Shown here in pieces: positions 49,601 to 56,726 of a DNA stretch of 64,000 nucleotides. This stretch comes from Elmis aenea. Its lineage: Eukaryota > Arthropoda > Insecta > Coleoptera > Elmidae. The stretch covers positions 13,412,159 through 13,476,158 of the forward strand of contig OX393580.1 of the NCBI GenBank assembly GCA_947652605.1, in the 5' to 3' direction. The stretch's first letter is position 1. Every line of letters begins with the position of its first letter. Below the pieces are notes generated by a model. That model saw only the letters and a list, made by a program, of their open reading frames with translations. It ran no database searches and was not told the DNA's origin. The position numbers and the translations under genes are program-made.

Positions 49601-52600
49601 CTTTGCTCATCTCTGGAACAAAAAAATCTGATTATTACATGATATAGATAATATTATTCATTTATCGAAAATTACTCCAATGATAAGCAAATACTATGTT
49701 TACGATTAGATATCGTGAATAAAAATATATCAGACAGACACAATGGAAAATCAGGTAAATACACTATACAAAGTTCTTAATAATTTTGTTTGTTTAAAGA
49801 TGCATATTATGATATGTGCATGGGGCACAATTTTTTTAAAACTAAATTTATAGGTATATTTACTTTTTTTTATATGAACAATTATCTGGATCTGTTGTAC
49901 ATAAAATAATTGACAATTATTAATATAATTTATTTACAACAATTTTGAAGACTTTTAGTACATTTTTATGTTATCTAGATCAGTGATTCTTAACCGAGGG
50001 GCCGGGAAAATTTATAAAACGTTTTTACTTTTTAAAATATTGAAATCTTAAAAAAAAAAAATTTTTGCTCCTTATTGTACTTGAACCATCAGAGATATCT
50101 TCTTAAATAAATCATAATATTTTTGTTGCTACAAACTAGGGGGTCGCGAAAATATTTTAGGATATTTAGAGGGCCGCGACTAATAAAAGGTTAAGAACCA
50201 CTGATCTAGATGTTTGATCAAATTCAACTTACAACCAAGTTTTTGAAAATAAAGCCGTTTGTAATTTAGGTATTACCTTTAGTACTAGTTACCCTATCTG
50301 ATACTGGAACACAAATAACGATAATTCTGAAATAATATCGTTCTCACATAAATCATAGTATTCATAAATTTATAGAATTTTTAACTCAGTAACTTAAAAA
50401 TTTATTATAAATTGATTAAAGATTTTTTGTATCGTTATAGTTTCATATCTTTTTACACAATATTTTCTGATTGCACGCGCATATTTCTTAGCATACACTA
50501 ATCAAATTTAGGAATACAAATGTATGTAAACATCCAAACATTGGTAAATATTTATTAGAAATTAGTATGTTACTGACCAGATACAAATTTAACAGTATTG
50601 TTTTGAAAATATTTATTTACACCAAAAAACAGGATAACAAAACAATTTACTACTGCATTGCTGTTTTCGGACATCGAACTTGACAGTTTTCATAAACGTT
50701 AAAAATCATAATAATCTTAATCAGTGTACTGTTTGTGATTAACTTTTTCAAGTGATATTTTTGATTTACAAACATTACTTTTGTCACTCTGCTTATCAAA
50801 ATTGTGACATGAATACCAACGAAGAAAACAAAACATTCTAAAAAAAGAATGCTCTTCATATACTAAAATTTTTTAATAGATACACACAGGAGCAAAATGG
50901 ACAAGCAATCATGTTATCTAACGGTTTATGCAATAAATGGCGTGGTTTAAAAGCAGTTATTTTAAATTTTAATGATAGTACTACACTATTATGTAAATCT
51001 TTGCCAAAGCAATAAAACCAAATCAGTTTTAGAGGTATAAAATTACTTTAAATGACCACTTACACTATAGTAAGTGTTACAAAGTGGAACAGCAAGACTG
51101 CTCCAAATGTAAATGTATAATTACATGTTTTAATCATATTCTAATATTGTTACGTCAACAATATGTAATTATTAAAAACATACATTTTGGATGAATGTGT
51201 TCGTTTGATTATATTGTTGAACTACCTTCTCGTGTTCCATATTCTCTGCCAAATACTAGATATTATTTCAGTTGCGTAATTTTAATTGGTACAGTAAACT
51301 GCCAAAAAATAATAGGCCAATGTAATTTGCACAATTTAAAAATTACATGTTTTATGAAATTGTGTCCTTAATTTCAATAAATGTACTTAATCTAAATAAT
51401 GTTTTCAATTGATTTCCTAGAATTGTTGTTTAGCAAGTATGAAAACAACATCAATAAACAAAAGTCAACAAAAAAAACACACCTTATAAGGTTGAAGTTC
51501 ATACTGAACTATCGACTTTGACTTATTGTTTAAAAAAAAATATTTATAAATCTGACTCCTCTTGGGTTTACCTGTATTTTAAAGTTTGAAAACAAAAATT
51601 ATAGATAATATTATAACATAATAAGCAAGTTAAAAAAATTAAAAATACCCTTAAAAATTAATAATAGTAAAACAGCAACCTTACAAGATTGTGCATTTAA
51701 ATTACAAGGATAGTTTTAGGACATGTGAATTTAAAACTTACAGAAATGCAGGCCAGTCTATGCGAATTTAAAAATAATCCAGCTCGTCAGTTAAAAAATT
51801 GATTACAAATTATTTTTCATTTCCAATGCACTTAAGATGAATTTTTTCTTAATTCCATATTACAAACTAAAAATTTTTATCTAAAAACTTTTTTTTATGG
51901 GTTCTTTGTAAATATTTTTAAATTTGCTAAATCAACATATTTAACAAGTTTTATAATTAGGTAATTATATTTAAAATTTGTACAGTGTCAGAAAATGTCC
52001 GTTATATATTAATCTAAGTTTGCAAAGTATTTTAACACATTAAGCATCATAAGAAATTTCAATTAATATCCCGTGGGGCCATAATGTATATAAATGTATA
52101 TTTTTAATAAACTAATATAAAAACAACGAAAACCTTTAAGAGTTTGCCTTGCATAATTTATCAATGGGGCCACATAGCGTAAGCAGAATGCTCTCACGGG
52201 GATTAGTTTTTTTTAGCACAAAATTTACAGCTCTCCGGCCCTTTACTTAAGTATCATCGATTTATTGCGACCCTATGGAGGGGTTCTAACCCCCCCTAAA
52301 CCCCTGCCTACTTTTAGGCACTCCCAAGCGAAGGTCCAAATTGTTGAAGGAACTAAAGACATTTTCAAGATTTAAAATTATTAATATATGGCACTCGAAG
52401 TAGAAACTGTTGCCGACCTATGTGCTAGACATGGATGCGCAACCCGCGGCCCACGGCTCGCATTTTCGTGTGGCCCATCAAAGCTTTACTTTTTGACTTT
52501 TTAAATATATAGGGTTGTTATTTTGTGCATTTTGTTACTAAAGAGATAATTGGTTTTTATCATCTAGTGTTCATATTTTAATACGTTTCTTTTATGCGGC

Positions 52601-54541
52601 CCACACAAAATTTTTAAATTTGTAGTTAGCCCGTTATAAAAAAATATTGCTCATCCCGTCATCCCTGTGTTAGACTGTAAGATGCGTTTTGGAGATGCTA
52701 CCTGATTCCAATTATTTTAAATATTACATTTTTGGGAGGTTTTATTAATCACTTCATGATTAATCTGTAACTATTTATTATTTTAATTATATGCATATAA
52801 TATATAAAAATTGTAACAAGGCAGAAAGTTTTTATTTCCTGTAAAATATTTAACAAAACAATTGCAAAGTACCGTTAGTCTAATTAATGTAAAGATAGCT
52901 TAAAAATATACTGTTATTTAGATTTGTTAGAAGGTTGTAAAAAGATATCGTTGATCACGTTTTTAAAAACAATAAATGAATATGATAATTCTTAGTAATT
53001 TTTTTGTAAGAATAAATCCCAATAATTTATTATTTCTTATATTGTTAGTTTTATCAGTAAGTTGTGGGCTTAATTTTGTTTTACATAATTTTAAAAAAAA
53101 TTATGTTAACATACCTACTAGGGTTTCTCATATTTGACCATTTTGCTTGTCCCGGGATTCCGGGAAGAAATCGGCCTTTGTTCCGGGATTTCCCGGGATC
53201 CCGGGATGTAATAAATTATGTCAATATTTTGAAATAAAAAATCGAAAAAATTAAGGGAGCGGTTTATTACTTAAAAACAACTCCAAGTCATATATGTAAT
53301 ACATTTTGCTCCATGATTATTACAAATAATATTGGTGAGAGAAACATACATTTGGGAATTATAACCTTTCTATTGCAATTTCATATTTATGAATACAATA
53401 ATATAATTTTTACAATGAATTTTTGTAATGTGATATAAGAAAACAAAGGTGATCTGTGCTTCAGTCAATTAGTATTTTTCATTAATTTATTAACAAAAAG
53501 TCCTGCTGCATAAAATGCTCTCTCAGTCTCTATTGATGTAGGTGAAATTGTCTTGAGAGCATCTAGCAGCAAAGAAACATCGTTATTATCAATAAAATTT
53601 CATTTATAAACTATTTTGCTTTGAATTACCAGGGTACACAAAAATATAACTGTAAAAGTATTTTGAAGATATTAACTTTGTAATGGAGACCGGGCTTCTT
53701 TGCGCTATACTAAAAGAGAAAAAATATTTTGAAGTTTTTCCATAATTTACTGTTAGTAAAGACATTTTAAGCATACAATTCTGACAAGTTATGATAGTAT
53801 TACAAAGATCTTAGCACAAAATAAACGAAAACAACACTCTTTTTAAATCCCGGGAATTCCCGGGACAAAAAGCATTTCCCGGGAAATATAAAATAGCTTA
53901 AAATGGACCGGGATCCCGGGAAAGAAACCCTAATACCTACATATTATGATGTACATGTAGTCTGCAATCATAAACTGTCTTTAAAGTAACATTGCTGTTA
54001 GATATGTACTTGTATTTTACCACGAATCTTTTATTTAAGGAATTCTTTTAGAAGTCAAATCACATTACTGTATTTCAGCTTCATCGGTACCTAAATTAGT
54101 TACGAAAACCTCAAAGAGCTCGTTATCTAATTTGGTTTGTTTCCAAAATTATGGGCAATCAAATGTGTCCTCTACGAAAGGTCATTTTTAACAATTCTGT
54201 TGCATGCAAGTTACAAAACAACAAAATAAAACTCTCTTTGTATCATCATAAATAAAATATAATCAATCTGTTCTTGAAATATTGATGTTTATTTACCTTA
54301 AAAGTTGAGCATAAAAGTCATGGGGTATAGCAGTTAAGACACCAGCGCCATCTCCTGTATCATTGTCACATGCGCAAGCACCCCTATGCTTCATAGCAAC
54401 TAACATCCTCTGGGCATCCCGCACTATCTTGTGGGAACGGCATCCATCTATTGCAGCAATAAAACCAACGCCGCATGCTTCTTTTTCGAAAGTCGGATCG
54501 TACAAGCCCTGTTTTTGCGGTCCCTGCCACGGTTCCGCCAT
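13621..54541 (-). CDS. GOGAT: glutamate synthase (NAD(P)H), 25 exons, 2,026 aa
   Basis: Catalyses glutamine + 2-oxoglutarate + NAD(P)H to two glutamates. Exons on the - strand: 54541-54297, 49612-49405, 47705-47422, 41618-41414, 41063-40839, 40760-40596, 39411-39257, 38924-38723, 38567-38309, 37687-37337, 36430-36249, 36185-35949, 35896-35703, 31608-31437, 31373-31157, 29231-28996, 28941-28640, 28584-28448, 26014-25775, 25657-25292, 23439-23122, 23067-22648, 22316-22045, 21986-21671, 13793-13621. All junctions are GT-AG with agreeing phases, giving 6,081 nt with no internal stop, about the length of insect GOGAT. The ATG is 22 codons before the catalytic Cys23. A possible acceptor (CTGCAG) just upstream suggests a 5' non-coding exon. 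Introns hold nearly all the transposons. Some normally invariant residues are altered (see domain entries), so activity is not certain. Confidence 0.95.
14686..14966 (+). repeat. gypsy 5' LTR
   Basis: 281 bp, TG...CA ends within 8-bp inverted TGTTAGCC/GGCTAACA. Contains AATAAA near 14939. Identical by eye to 19250-19530. Confidence 0.93.
14974..14995 (+). promoter_or_regulatory. possible primer-binding site region
   Basis: A few bases after the LTR the sequence CAGCGGTGGGATC resembles the complement of a tRNA 3' half (TGGGATTC-type). It does not begin with TGG right at the LTR edge, so the primer tRNA is uncertain. Confidence 0.25.
15115..15250 (+). repeat. short tandem repeats in gypsy leader
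   Basis: A unit containing GTGGTGAACGGGAACGTTGG and GAGTTGACGTG, then a GGGAGTCGACTC segment, occurs at about 15119, again at about 15200 and a third time at 15915-15975. The third unit is displaced by the MITE at 15251-15889. Confidence 0.75.
15251..15889. mobile_element. 639-bp TIR MITE inside the gypsy leader
   Basis: AGGTGATTTCTGGCGAGC and its near-inverse GCTCGCTAGAAATCACCT are the ends. AAA flanks both sides (15248-15250, 15890-15892). The uninterrupted junction GACTCAAAGTGTTTGCC occurs nearby at about 15160, so the pre-insertion site is known. No coding capacity. Confidence 0.85.
16230..19382 (+). CDS. gypsy gag-protease-integrase polyprotein, RT deleted
   Basis: The frame is open from 16209; the first ATG is 16230, giving 1,050 residues. 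Gag fills about 1-260, with a charged coiled coil at 45-72. A first zinc knuckle is degenerate (its first Cys is replaced); the second is complete ([14 protein letters not shown]). The protease has DTGS with Asp351 and IIGSALL. About 50 residues later the sequence resumes at [15 protein letters not shown], the RNase H-integrase boundary, so RT and nearly all RNase H are missing in frame. Integrase follows: an HHCC zinc finger at about 597-640, catalytic D665, D724 and E760 (D-x58-D-x35-E), and a C-terminal GPYQI domain. The last 44 codons and stop lie in the 3' LTR. Confidence 0.92.
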   Translation: MCDPDLSNLSDFFRDVQGRTSPRPEASSTSIQNVEGHKFHGRDSVNWERELLRQERELLKRERELLLREQRVNTSVLNETLPYFTDGSENSVPEFNPGSRMSLTAAQWIRKVENIASIYRWDARMILHRAISKLKGAARYWFEGMDDRVSDWEYFKLKLVEGFPTIVDDADIHSELSTRRKQAGQSFESYIYEMKAIASKGAISEQSLIKYIINGIQNRELAHMLALQSHQSVQELLLRLKTYEATFKKNQEPIRTITNNRAVPEKSMNCSEAGHIARKCTKPLREKRTCFSCNQEGHLANVCPNKREREQRNNKDHDKAKRYVNLIDECPIDSLQATVTIKNKTFDALIDTGSCVNLMRETVYRAIGAPPLSSRTISLRGLGKNEVRTLGGHEIEIFIFDQAFKSMVHLVQDEMISCPLIIGSALLKDAELIIKRGRIENVRKLGKEDVKIEHGDLETRLLPMKDEVSSKQEVMMSIKDVKNIALDEIVHRPGAGMKHVDALSRCPVEEAQEPDVAQLNIMTVRITEEDWLRTMQIQDENITEIEKVLREKGDSEEYKQVRQNYIWKNNRVYRKTNDGDKWVVPRGTIWRVIQSCHDEMGHYGEDKTVEYIRRYFWFPKLRRKVKRYIAGCVRCAYHKFAGGKKEGELYNIERSTVPFQVVHMDHLGPFPKSKKGNTHVIALQDNFTKFLMLRAVKDVKTKPACEFIKDISSIFGCPRILVTDRGTAFTAKEFENTCKENMITHVKNATATPRANGQIERSNAVITAAITTSYDDESGADWDMHLRNHQFAMNTMKNKTTGMSPLELLMNYNPRHALQNHLILALQDGDQDEGDEDKGEVEEGTEAIEEENPATKKQVEDLEEKREGALQRIKRCQELQKTRYDSKHKKPRKYELGDLVLVQREFAAMGQSKKLMPKYKGPYQIAEILPHDRYRLKDTPGAARTQRSFDSTFAVDRMKPWCCMDATSDTSSSEEDGPKGIVDSVGEDANTSPDPGRGRLECQEGPTVSHSKSPAAQVGKSVGEGEEARRNDMAVELGGRVRRMPAKLRD
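19250..19530 (+). repeat. gypsy 3' LTR
   Basis: 281 bp, identical by eye to the 5' LTR. It contains the final codons and stop of the polyprotein. Confidence 0.93.
19796..20310. repeat. GC-rich interspersed repeat R, copy 2 (reverse)
   Basis: Reverse-oriented relative of 230-625: TA run, AAAGAGCTTGTTTG, CAAA-type microsatellite in reverse, CCGATCGGGACCAAATTTTG, and the closing GCAACGCCGGGTA. It lacks the tandem units and has extra AT-rich sequence. It also contains a GATCGAATCC-like box in reverse, which could be tRNA-derived. Confidence 0.65.
20356..20480. mobile_element. 125-bp TTAA-flanked palindromic MITE
   Basis: GGTCAACTCACACCGGCACG at the left pairs with TGTGAGTTGACC at the right, and TTAA flanks both ends. 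The orthologous copy at 61891-62028 shows it was present before the GOGAT duplication. Confidence 0.75.
21245..21487. mobile_element. short relative of the 29666 foldback
   Basis: GGTCCAAATTCGATGG at the left and TCGAATTTGGACCACCCTGT at the right are inverted. GGTATCTCGCTTAATATT and GAGAAACAGTTAAATTA match the arms of 29666-30914. Shared with 62768-62975, so it is older than the duplication. Confidence 0.7.
23638..24692. mobile_element. foldback element family A, complete
   Basis: TACAGGGTGTTTCTTAAG and its inverse (near 24670-24692) are the ends; arms of about 450 bp match (GGGAGGTGATTC, CTTTTAATAAGTATAAAAC). The centre is another palindrome (ACCACCAAAATG, GTAGAATTGACGGG and inverses, 24107-24240). 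Non-coding. It lies in GOGAT intron 20. Confidence 0.85.
25012..25125. mobile_element. single terminus resembling pogo/Tigger MITEs
   Basis: TACAGTGAAACCTTGGTTTG followed by GATAATGCGTTACGG resembles the termini of pogo/Tigger-type MITEs. No inverted partner end was found, so it is a fragment. Confidence 0.3.
25775..28941 (-). CDS. GOGAT: GOGAT exons 17-19: GXGXG beta-helix domain
   Basis: Residues 1180-1405. This right-handed helix domain packs against the synthase barrel and has a structural role. [73 protein letters not shown] and [16 protein letters not shown] are typical. It appears intact. Confidence 0.9.
26114..27550. mobile_element. 1.4-kb foldback element with long arms
   Basis: TACAGGGTTCTCGTTTTTCG and its inverse bound two arms of nearly 600 bp (26114-26705 and 26890-27550) around a unique spacer of less than 200 bp. 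Flanked by TA. No ORF of note. It lies in GOGAT intron 18. Confidence 0.88.
27553..28447. other. GOGAT intron 18 remainder with single element ends
   Basis: Contains TACAGTGTGTCCAAAAGGAA at 27553 and TACCGGGTGATTCAG at about 28111, which look like termini of two further mariner-type elements. I could not find partner ends, so these are probably fragments. Confidence 0.4.
28996..36185 (-). CDS. GOGAT: GOGAT exons 12-16: FMN / 2-oxoglutarate site and [3Fe-4S]
   Basis: Residues 828-1179, the synthase barrel that binds FMN and 2-oxoglutarate. [74 protein letters not shown] and SGHDGG are present. The cluster ligands C1127, C1133 and C1138 follow C-x5-C-x4-C ([20 protein letters not shown]). Two places depart from the family: GTSAS (Ser1056) where Gly is near-universal (GTGAS), and GNCWELG (1067-1073) where relatives have GLPWELG or GSPWELG. 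Both lie in exon 15. Exons 13 and 14 are separated by 4 kb of nested foldbacks. Confidence 0.92.
29666..30914. mobile_element. 1.25-kb foldback element
   Basis: TACAGGGTGGTTCAAATTCG and its inverse bound arms of roughly 560 bp. Matching segments include GTATCTCACTTAATATT, GAGAAACGGTTAAATTA, GTGTCACATCTCCG and TATCGAAAATATTTATGG. The right half repeats a module also found at 8490-8640. It lies in GOGAT intron 15. Confidence 0.85.
32120..33148. mobile_element. inner foldback inserted at the dyad centre
   Basis: TACAGGGTGTCCAAAATTTA and its inverse (AATTTTGGATACCCTGTA) bound arms of about 320 bp around a spacer of about 370 bp. The sequence outside reads GCATTACT-TA / TA-AGTAATGC, a perfect palindrome when the element is removed. 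The spacer carries a transposase relic. Confidence 0.8.
32417..32770 (+). pseudogene. N-terminal fragment of a mariner-related (HTH, DUF4817-type) transposase
   Basis: Starting at ATG 32417, [20 protein letters not shown] resembles the first helix-turn-helix of insect DUF4817-type transposases. After a stop at TGA and a frameshift, [19 protein letters not shown] and [20 protein letters not shown] resemble the linker and second helix-turn-helix. The DDE catalytic domain is gone. It is the only coding relic seen in the CAGGGTG foldbacks and points to an IS630-Tc1-mariner origin. Recognition is from motif memory. Confidence 0.6.
33261..34276. mobile_element. hAT-type element with 8-bp TSD, carrying a half foldback
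   Basis: Ends TAGTGATTGCAATACCGG and CCGGTATTGCAATCACTA, and a perfect 8-bp duplication ATTAGGCA (33253-33260, 34277-34284). Its interior (about 33515-34165) is a left-arm copy of the very foldback in whose right arm it sits, including the outer/inner junction. Confidence 0.88.
34598..35061. other. GOGAT intron 13 sequence
   Basis: AT-rich intron; nothing recognised. Confidence 0.4.
35062..35274. mobile_element. 213-bp palindromic MITE
   Basis: GCTGTATTACACTA and its inverse bound arms of about 90 bp (CAAATTGTACAAGAAAT, GATTGTACAGCTGTTGCC). The centre is a short loop. Target duplication unclear. Confidence 0.75.
36249..39411 (-). CDS. GOGAT: GOGAT exons 7-11: central domain and linker
   Basis: Residues 445-827. 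The central domain connects glutaminase and synthase sites and forms part of the ammonia tunnel. [77 protein letters not shown] and [20 protein letters not shown] are clear family blocks. Exon 8 restarts with K-REAMGSMG, where most relatives have a longer link. The domain looks intact. Confidence 0.92.
36530..37100 (+). pseudogene. decayed jockey-type LINE fragment
   Basis: Conceptual translation with frameshifts gives [28 protein letters not shown], and then [20 protein letters not shown], which match the region just before and at the start of jockey reverse transcriptases. Only a piece is present and no intact frame remains. It lies in GOGAT intron 10. Confidence 0.65.
37817..38276. mobile_element. 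hAT MITE with perfect 8-bp TSD
   Basis: Ends CAGGGCATGAAACCGG and CGGTTTCGAGCCCTG, flanked by ATTAAAAT on both sides (37809-37816, 38277-38284). The interior is built from repeated AACCGGTT-type motifs. It ends only 32 bp from exon 9. Confidence 0.9.
38955..39235. mobile_element. small CAGGGTG-type element in GOGAT intron 7
   Basis: TATAGGGTGTTTCATAAT at the left and ATTATTTATGAATCACCCTG at the right. The right half (AAGACGTTTTAGGGAAAAAT...) matches family A arms, while the left half does not: a mosaic. Confidence 0.7.
39412..40595. other. GOGAT intron 6, no recognised element
   Basis: 1.2 kb of AT-rich intron in which I see no repeat ends, ORF or structure. Confidence 0.5.
40596..54541 (-). 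CDS. GOGAT: GOGAT exons 1-6: class II glutaminase domain
   Basis: Residues 1-444. Hydrolyses glutamine and feeds ammonia to the synthase site. [15 protein letters not shown] gives Cys23, which becomes the N-terminal nucleophile after propeptide cleavage. [38 protein letters not shown] and [15 protein letters not shown] are the family motifs, followed by [21 protein letters not shown] and [11 protein letters not shown]. All look canonical, so the glutaminase half should be competent. Exons 1 and 2 are separated by a 4.7-kb intron with three hAT elements, and exons 3 and 4 by a 5.8-kb intron with nested elements. Confidence 0.93.
41892..41935. mobile_element. left terminus of a Tc1-like element (tentative)
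   Basis: TACAGTGCTGTGCAAAAATA resembles Tc1-family termini. The sequence continues across the hAT insertion at 44739 onward (CAATAATAAATAAAT...), but no clear right end was found. Confidence 0.3.
42071..43628 (+). pseudogene. LINE reverse transcriptase, interrupted by a MITE
   Basis: Two in-frame halves, about 42071-42644 and 43084-43628, join when the MITE and one TAA are removed (YEYLGV-TICEDG). RT blocks seen: [14 protein letters not shown] (catalytic Asp), [14 protein letters not shown], and LFADDQIV (catalytic FADD). The tail has [18 protein letters not shown] and [10 protein letters not shown]. The N-terminal fingers and endonuclease are absent. Related in type to the LINE at 640 but a different family. 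Confidence 0.85.
42645..43080. mobile_element. 436-bp PIF/Harbinger-like MITE, TAA TSD
   Basis: TGCCTAATTTACATTGGTAT and its inverse (ACCAATGTAAATTCGGCA) are the ends, flanked by TAA on both sides. Removing it plus one TAA restores the LINE frame, so the 3-bp duplication is well supported. TAA/TTA duplication is the PIF/Harbinger habit. Confidence 0.85.
44350..44690 (-). pseudogene. hAT transposase fragment (ZBED5/GTF2IRD2-like)
   Basis: The - strand translation gives [20 protein letters not shown], then after a frameshift [16 protein letters not shown] and [19 protein letters not shown]. These match the HTEVRWLSRGKVL...FLVDITEHLN region of vertebrate and insect hAT transposases of the ZBED5 type. 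There is a frameshift and stop, so it is dead. It lies inside the hAT ends. Confidence 0.8.
45252..46827. mobile_element. TTAA-flanked MITE (piggyBac-like), family P1 copy 2
   Basis: Ends CCCCTTACTGCATGAC and ATGCGGTAAGGGG, with TTAA on both sides (45248-45251, 46828-46831). Same family as 12071-12662 in reverse. Interrupted by a foldback at 45410-46476; without it about 505 bp. Confidence 0.85.
45410..46476. mobile_element. foldback element inside P1 copy 2
   Basis: CAGGGTGAGGCATCACTTAT and its inverse are the ends, flanked by TATA on both sides. The P1 copy at 12.5 kb reads GCATATATGC at this point, an empty site. Long arms meet near 46140; the left arm carries an extra 350 bp. Confidence 0.85.
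47168..47362. mobile_element. 195-bp hAT MITE
   Basis: CAGTGTTTCTCAAACTTT and AAAGTGTGGAC...GAGAAACACTG-type ends, with 8-bp flanks ATTTAAAG and ATTTAAAA (7 of 8 match). Confidence 0.8.
47744..48501. mobile_element. TTAA-flanked MITE (piggyBac-like), family P2
   Basis: CCTCTTCAGGGA and TCCCTGAAGAGG ends, TTAA on both sides (47740-47743, 48502-48505). No transposase. It lies in GOGAT intron 2. Confidence 0.8.
48620..49187. mobile_element. hAT MITE with perfect 8-bp TSD
   Basis: Ends CAGGGGTGGGCTGCC and GGCTCCAGCCCACCCC, flanked by AAAATAAC on both sides (48612-48619, 49188-49195). Inside, a 30-bp AT-rich unit (AACAAAACATTTATTGC) occurs three times in tandem at 48755-48838. Confidence 0.87.
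49981..50203. mobile_element. 223-bp hAT MITE with 8-bp TSD
   Basis: CAGTGATTCTTAACCGAGGG and GGTTAAGAACCACTG ends, flanked by ATCTAGAT on both sides (49973-49980, 50204-50211). Confidence 0.88.
50212..52429. other. GOGAT intron 1, long stretch without recognised element
   Basis: 2.2 kb of AT-rich sequence. A more GC-rich patch with C runs (about 52225-52335) stands out, but I recognise no ends or ORF. Confidence 0.4.
52430..52666. mobile_element. hAT MITE (CAACCCGCGGCCC type)
   Basis: The left end CATGGATGCGCAACCCGCGG and right end CATCCCTG are near-inverted; flanks TGCTAGAC and TGTTAGAC differ at one base. Typical of hAT MITEs beginning CAGGGATG. Confidence 0.7.
52667..53118. other. intron sequence between two hAT elements
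   Basis: AT-rich, nothing recognised. Confidence 0.4.
53119..53932 (-). mobile_element. hAT element with perfect 8-bp TSD
   Basis: Ends TAGGGTTTCTC and AAAGAAACCCTA, flanked by ATACCTAC on both sides (53111-53118, 53933-53940). Both ends are rich in CCCGGGAT motifs, in inverted arrangement. Contains a transposase C-terminal relic. Confidence 0.9.
53476..53592 (-). pseudogene. hAT transposase C-terminal (dimerisation) fragment
   Basis: The - strand reads [20 protein letters not shown] then [10 protein letters not shown], the conserved C-terminal hAT dimerisation block (SERxFS..G.....R/K). Only about 35 residues are recognisable; the rest of the transposase is deleted. Confidence 0.8.
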
Positions 54542-55423
54542 GCATCCAACTGCAGAATAAATAAAAAATTAAGGAATAATACAAAAGCTGTTGAATAAAA
54601 ACATCAATAGTCCATTATACCTCGTTATCTGAATTAACTAAATAAAAACTTTATGAAAGCAATTGTCTAAATTTGTTATGTATACAGTATTCTCCCTTTT
54701 TTCAATAATGTGTGTGTTTTCTTAACAAGTGTTTTATTTAAGTTGAACATATTATTATATTCCCATTCATGTCATCACATTTGAACACAAATGATTACTT
54801 TCTGATCTAAGGTAAATAAATAAATTACAAGTATTTTGTATTGATTATAAATTATTATAAAATACTTTTTTATTGAAAATACATAGTATCTAACACGGGA
54901 AAAAATTTCAAGCGTTGTGTAAAAAATAATGTCACATTTTCTGTTTTATATTTTTTCTACAGGTGTATACAAAAATTATATATGAAGTATATATTTTCCA
55001 AGTAAATGTTATCATAACAAATTAAATAAATATATGTATGCTATAACAGTGAATATATTCTAACTGCTACGATTTTTTTTTCCTAGCCTAACCGATAATT
55101 ACAAATTAGGTAACATTTAAAGTAAAATAATTTGTAATTCTACATCAGCTCATAGTACCAAGAATAGACATAAACTATTAAATATCATAAAATAAATGCA
55201 AACTAACTAGAAGCATCATCAAAACATACAGCTTTATTATGTTATTACTGATATAAGTTGTGTCTGTTTTACAAATTTTATTTTTATCTAGTACTTGCTT
55301 TTTTTTACCATAAATAGATCTAATAAAATGTTAATAAGCAAGGTTGGGCACTTATATTTTAAGCTAAGAAAATGAAATATTTTACTTTGACATTATTTTT
55401 TGCTGTTCTTATATTCTCAACAT
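54542..55423. other. GOGAT 5' flank
   Basis: AT-rich sequence upstream of the start codon. A possible 3' splice site (CTGCAG on the - strand, about 54549-54554) would imply an upstream non-coding exon, but I cannot place one, and no promoter motif is clear. Confidence 0.4.
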
Positions 55424-55760
55424 ACAGGGTGTCCCAGATCACATTTCCAGCATGGGGATCTCGCTTATTATAAGAGATACAGATTTGTTTTAATTAGATT
55501 AATTATTATTAGTATAAGAGGAGCCACAATCAATTTTTAAAAGTGTAAAATTCCTCGTGCTTCAGATGTTTTAGCAAAAAATGTCGAATATCTTTTTTCT
55601 CTCATAACTTTTTTGTCTTAATCGTTAGATCAATTTTATTTGTACTTTCTAAAGGTACTTTTAAATGGAGAATGTAACAGTTATTTTAGATTTTTTTTAA
55701 CACCTACCATTTTCGAGATATTATCCCTAACTTCGTTTTTTCTTATGGGCCGCAAAGTTG
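55424..55760. mobile_element. single terminus of a CAGGGTG-type element
   Basis: TACAGGGTGTCCCAGATCAC opens a stretch with the layout of the foldback arms, but no inverted partner was found. Confidence 0.4.
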
Positions 55761-56024
55761 GCTATGGAATAGTTAAATGTGCTTTTTATTTCTCTTTTAA
55801 ATGAGATATTACTTGCTACATCTATTTTTATAAATAAGTCACAAAATGAAAAAATGTTAAATTTTATTTTAGTTTGCAACTTATTTATTATAAATCCTCT
55901 AATAAATATCAAAACCATAAATTCATTGCTTGATATCTATAACGTCAATATGTCGATCTATGTCCTCAAATAATTCGTCTAATTTGTCAATATTAGTTGA
56001 ATTTTCATTGTCATTTTGTGATAA

Positions 56025-56720
56025 CACAAACAATTAGGTTTTTATTACAAAATTTCCGTAAATCGCTGATTTTAATTTGAACAGATTAATGGTTCTTAAT
56101 TTTCTTTCGGATTCTAAAACTTGTTCTACACTTATATTATAAGAAGCTCCACTCATTTGTCTATATTGACCAAATCTTGCCTCCAATGGATCTGTTTAAA
56201 ATTTTCCCAACAATACAAATTGTATTTTATGTTGCTCAAATAAATATTTTGTCAATAATAGTAACGTATTGCAAGTATGTGTTAATGAAGAAACGGTCTT
56301 GTTTGTCAACTTTCCGTTTCGTTTAGCAATGTTATTAATTTCTAACTCATCCCATTTCTTAACACATTCTACAAAATTTTTCAAAAATGCAAAGTTTTCA
56401 TGTTGCAAGTTTGTTATTGGTTCTACATATTGATCACGAAGACGTTGCCCTTTATATACATTTTTGCAATTTACAATTTTCCACCAATTAGAAATTAATT
56501 GCATAAATGTGATGGTACCCAAAGCATTCATTTTTAAATCATTTTGGAACGTTTTCAAAGTAATGTTGTTTTCTTCAAATAATTTAACACAAAGTAATAC
56601 ATTTTGTCGTTCAATTCCTATGGGACTTAACTTAAGACTAGCTTGCTTAAAGCAGGTGCAGTTTTAATTACATTAGAATTTTCTGAATAATGAAGTCGCC
56701 TTAGGTGTGAAATTTTAGCT
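56025..56720 (-). pseudogene. P-element-like (THAP9-type) transposase fragment
   Basis: On the - strand: SPIGIERQNVLLCVKLFEEN, MQLISNWWKIVNCKN, then LFEQHKIQFVLLGKF-stop-TDPLEARFGQYRQMSG and YNISVEQVLESERKL. This is the C-terminal half of insect P-like transposases (LEARFGQYRQLSG block). An in-frame TAA interrupts it and the N-terminal THAP and catalytic parts are not seen. A pogo element lies next to it. Confidence 0.75.
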
Positions 56721-56726
56721 TCTAAA

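Noticed and set aside
53150..53930. CCCGGGAT-rich ends as a methylation or regulatory island
   Set aside because: They are the subterminal repeats of the hAT element 53119-53932.
13621..54541. Bacterial or symbiont origin of the glutamate synthase
   Set aside because: The gene has 24 GT-AG introns with consistent phases and is a fused large-plus-small subunit protein as in animals.
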